21,527 nucleotides of DNA, taken from Ga0077527 sp038144955 (GTDB lineage Bacteria; Pseudomonadota; Gammaproteobacteria; Burkholderiales; SG8-41). The translations under genes were made by a program, and so were the position numbers. The stretch is taken from contig JAYQOT010000041.1 of the NCBI GenBank assembly GCA_038144955.1, forward strand, positions 1 to 21,527, in the 5' to 3' direction. Within the stretch, counting starts at the first letter, position 1; each line of letters opens with the position of its first letter. Below the pieces are notes generated by a model that ran no database searches, was not told where the DNA came from, and saw nothing but the letters and a program-made list of their open reading frames with translations. Shown here piece after piece: positions 21,385 through 21,527 of this stretch.

Positions 21385-21527
21385 ATGGCTGCAAAGAAAA
21401 AGGCTAGCAAGAAACCCGCTGCTAAGAAAAAGAAAAGCGGCGCGAAGCGCAAACCCAATGCCGCATTCATGAAGGCAATGCAACCGAGCGCAGCGCTCGG
21501 AGCGGTTATCGGCAACAGCGCCATGCC
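21385..21527 (+). CDS. SWIB/MDM2-domain protein with lysine-rich N-terminus, 3' end missing
   Basis: The window ends after 47 codons. A Lys/Ala-rich head (MAAKKKASKKPAAKKKKSG, about 23 residues) resembles bacterial histone-H1-like tails. It is followed by NAAFMKAMQPSAALGAVIGNSAM, the usual opening of bacterial SWIB-domain proteins, in which the motif reads close to AFMKPxTPSAALAAVVG. A GGGAG ribosome-binding site lies 6 bases before the ATG. SWIB domains are best known from eukaryotic chromatin remodellers. The short bacterial forms (Chlamydia, many proteobacteria) probably bind DNA or nucleoid proteins, but their role is poorly known. The identification rests on the first half of the domain only. 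Confidence 0.8.
   Translation, partial: MAAKKKASKKPAAKKKKSGAKRKPNAAFMKAMQPSAALGAVIGNSAM

Overview
The window reads as a piece of a betaproteobacterial chromosome, probably from the Rhodocyclales/Nitrosomonadales side of the class. The basis is the run rplM-rpsI-argC-(DUF6776)-bactofilin-erpA, then anmK and an M23 peptidase convergent to it, then tyrS, together with trpGDC linked to a Coq7-type ubiquinone hydroxylase. Most genes are GC-rich with G/C third positions. This placement is inference from gene order and protein style, not from a database search. I see no tRNA, rRNA, CRISPR array, transposase or integrase.

Layout. (1) Positions 1-4699 are accessory in character. They hold the 3' part of a PhnD-type periplasmic binding protein, a large hybrid sensor kinase (two membrane segments, HisKA, HATPase, receiver, HPt), and a secreted dienelactone-hydrolase-like protein with a C-terminal EF-hand pair. 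That third gene carries a frameshift and uses more A/T-ending codons than its neighbours. A 21-base near-copy of the start of trpG lies at 3100-3120, exactly 1600 bases before the real trpG start, so the hydrolase segment sits between two copies of the trpG 5' end. (2) 4700-7713 is a tightly overlapping unit, trpG-trpD-trpC-coq7 (tryptophan and ubiquinone synthesis). (3) 7717-8915 on the minus strand is an ElyC/YdcF-like DUF218 membrane protein translationally coupled to an OsmC-family protein. (4) 9057-12645 on the plus strand is rplM-rpsI, a terminator, argC, a coiled-coil membrane protein, a bactofilin and erpA, closed by a strong intrinsic terminator. (5) 12709-15119 on the minus strand is an M23 peptidase (TTG start) followed by anmK. 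(6) tyrS runs to 16419. It converges on a stand-alone FAD/NAD(P) oxidoreductase of the type found fused to SelD, which is followed upstream on the same strand by an exported MsrA. (7) fbp and a cytoplasmic MsrA lie on plus, a DUF72 protein on minus, and the window ends inside a SWIB-domain gene with a lysine-rich head.

How they may work together. The binding protein and hybrid kinase look like a ligand-sensing pair of the LuxP/LuxQ or TorT/TorS type. ElyC, bactofilin, M23 peptidase and AnmK all concern the cell envelope and peptidoglycan. Two MsrA enzymes in different compartments flank fbp. I found no complete undescribed system. The best leads are the binding-protein/kinase pair, the duplicated trpG start around the hydrolase insert, the inverted repeat over the rplM promoter, and the membrane-protein/bactofilin pair.
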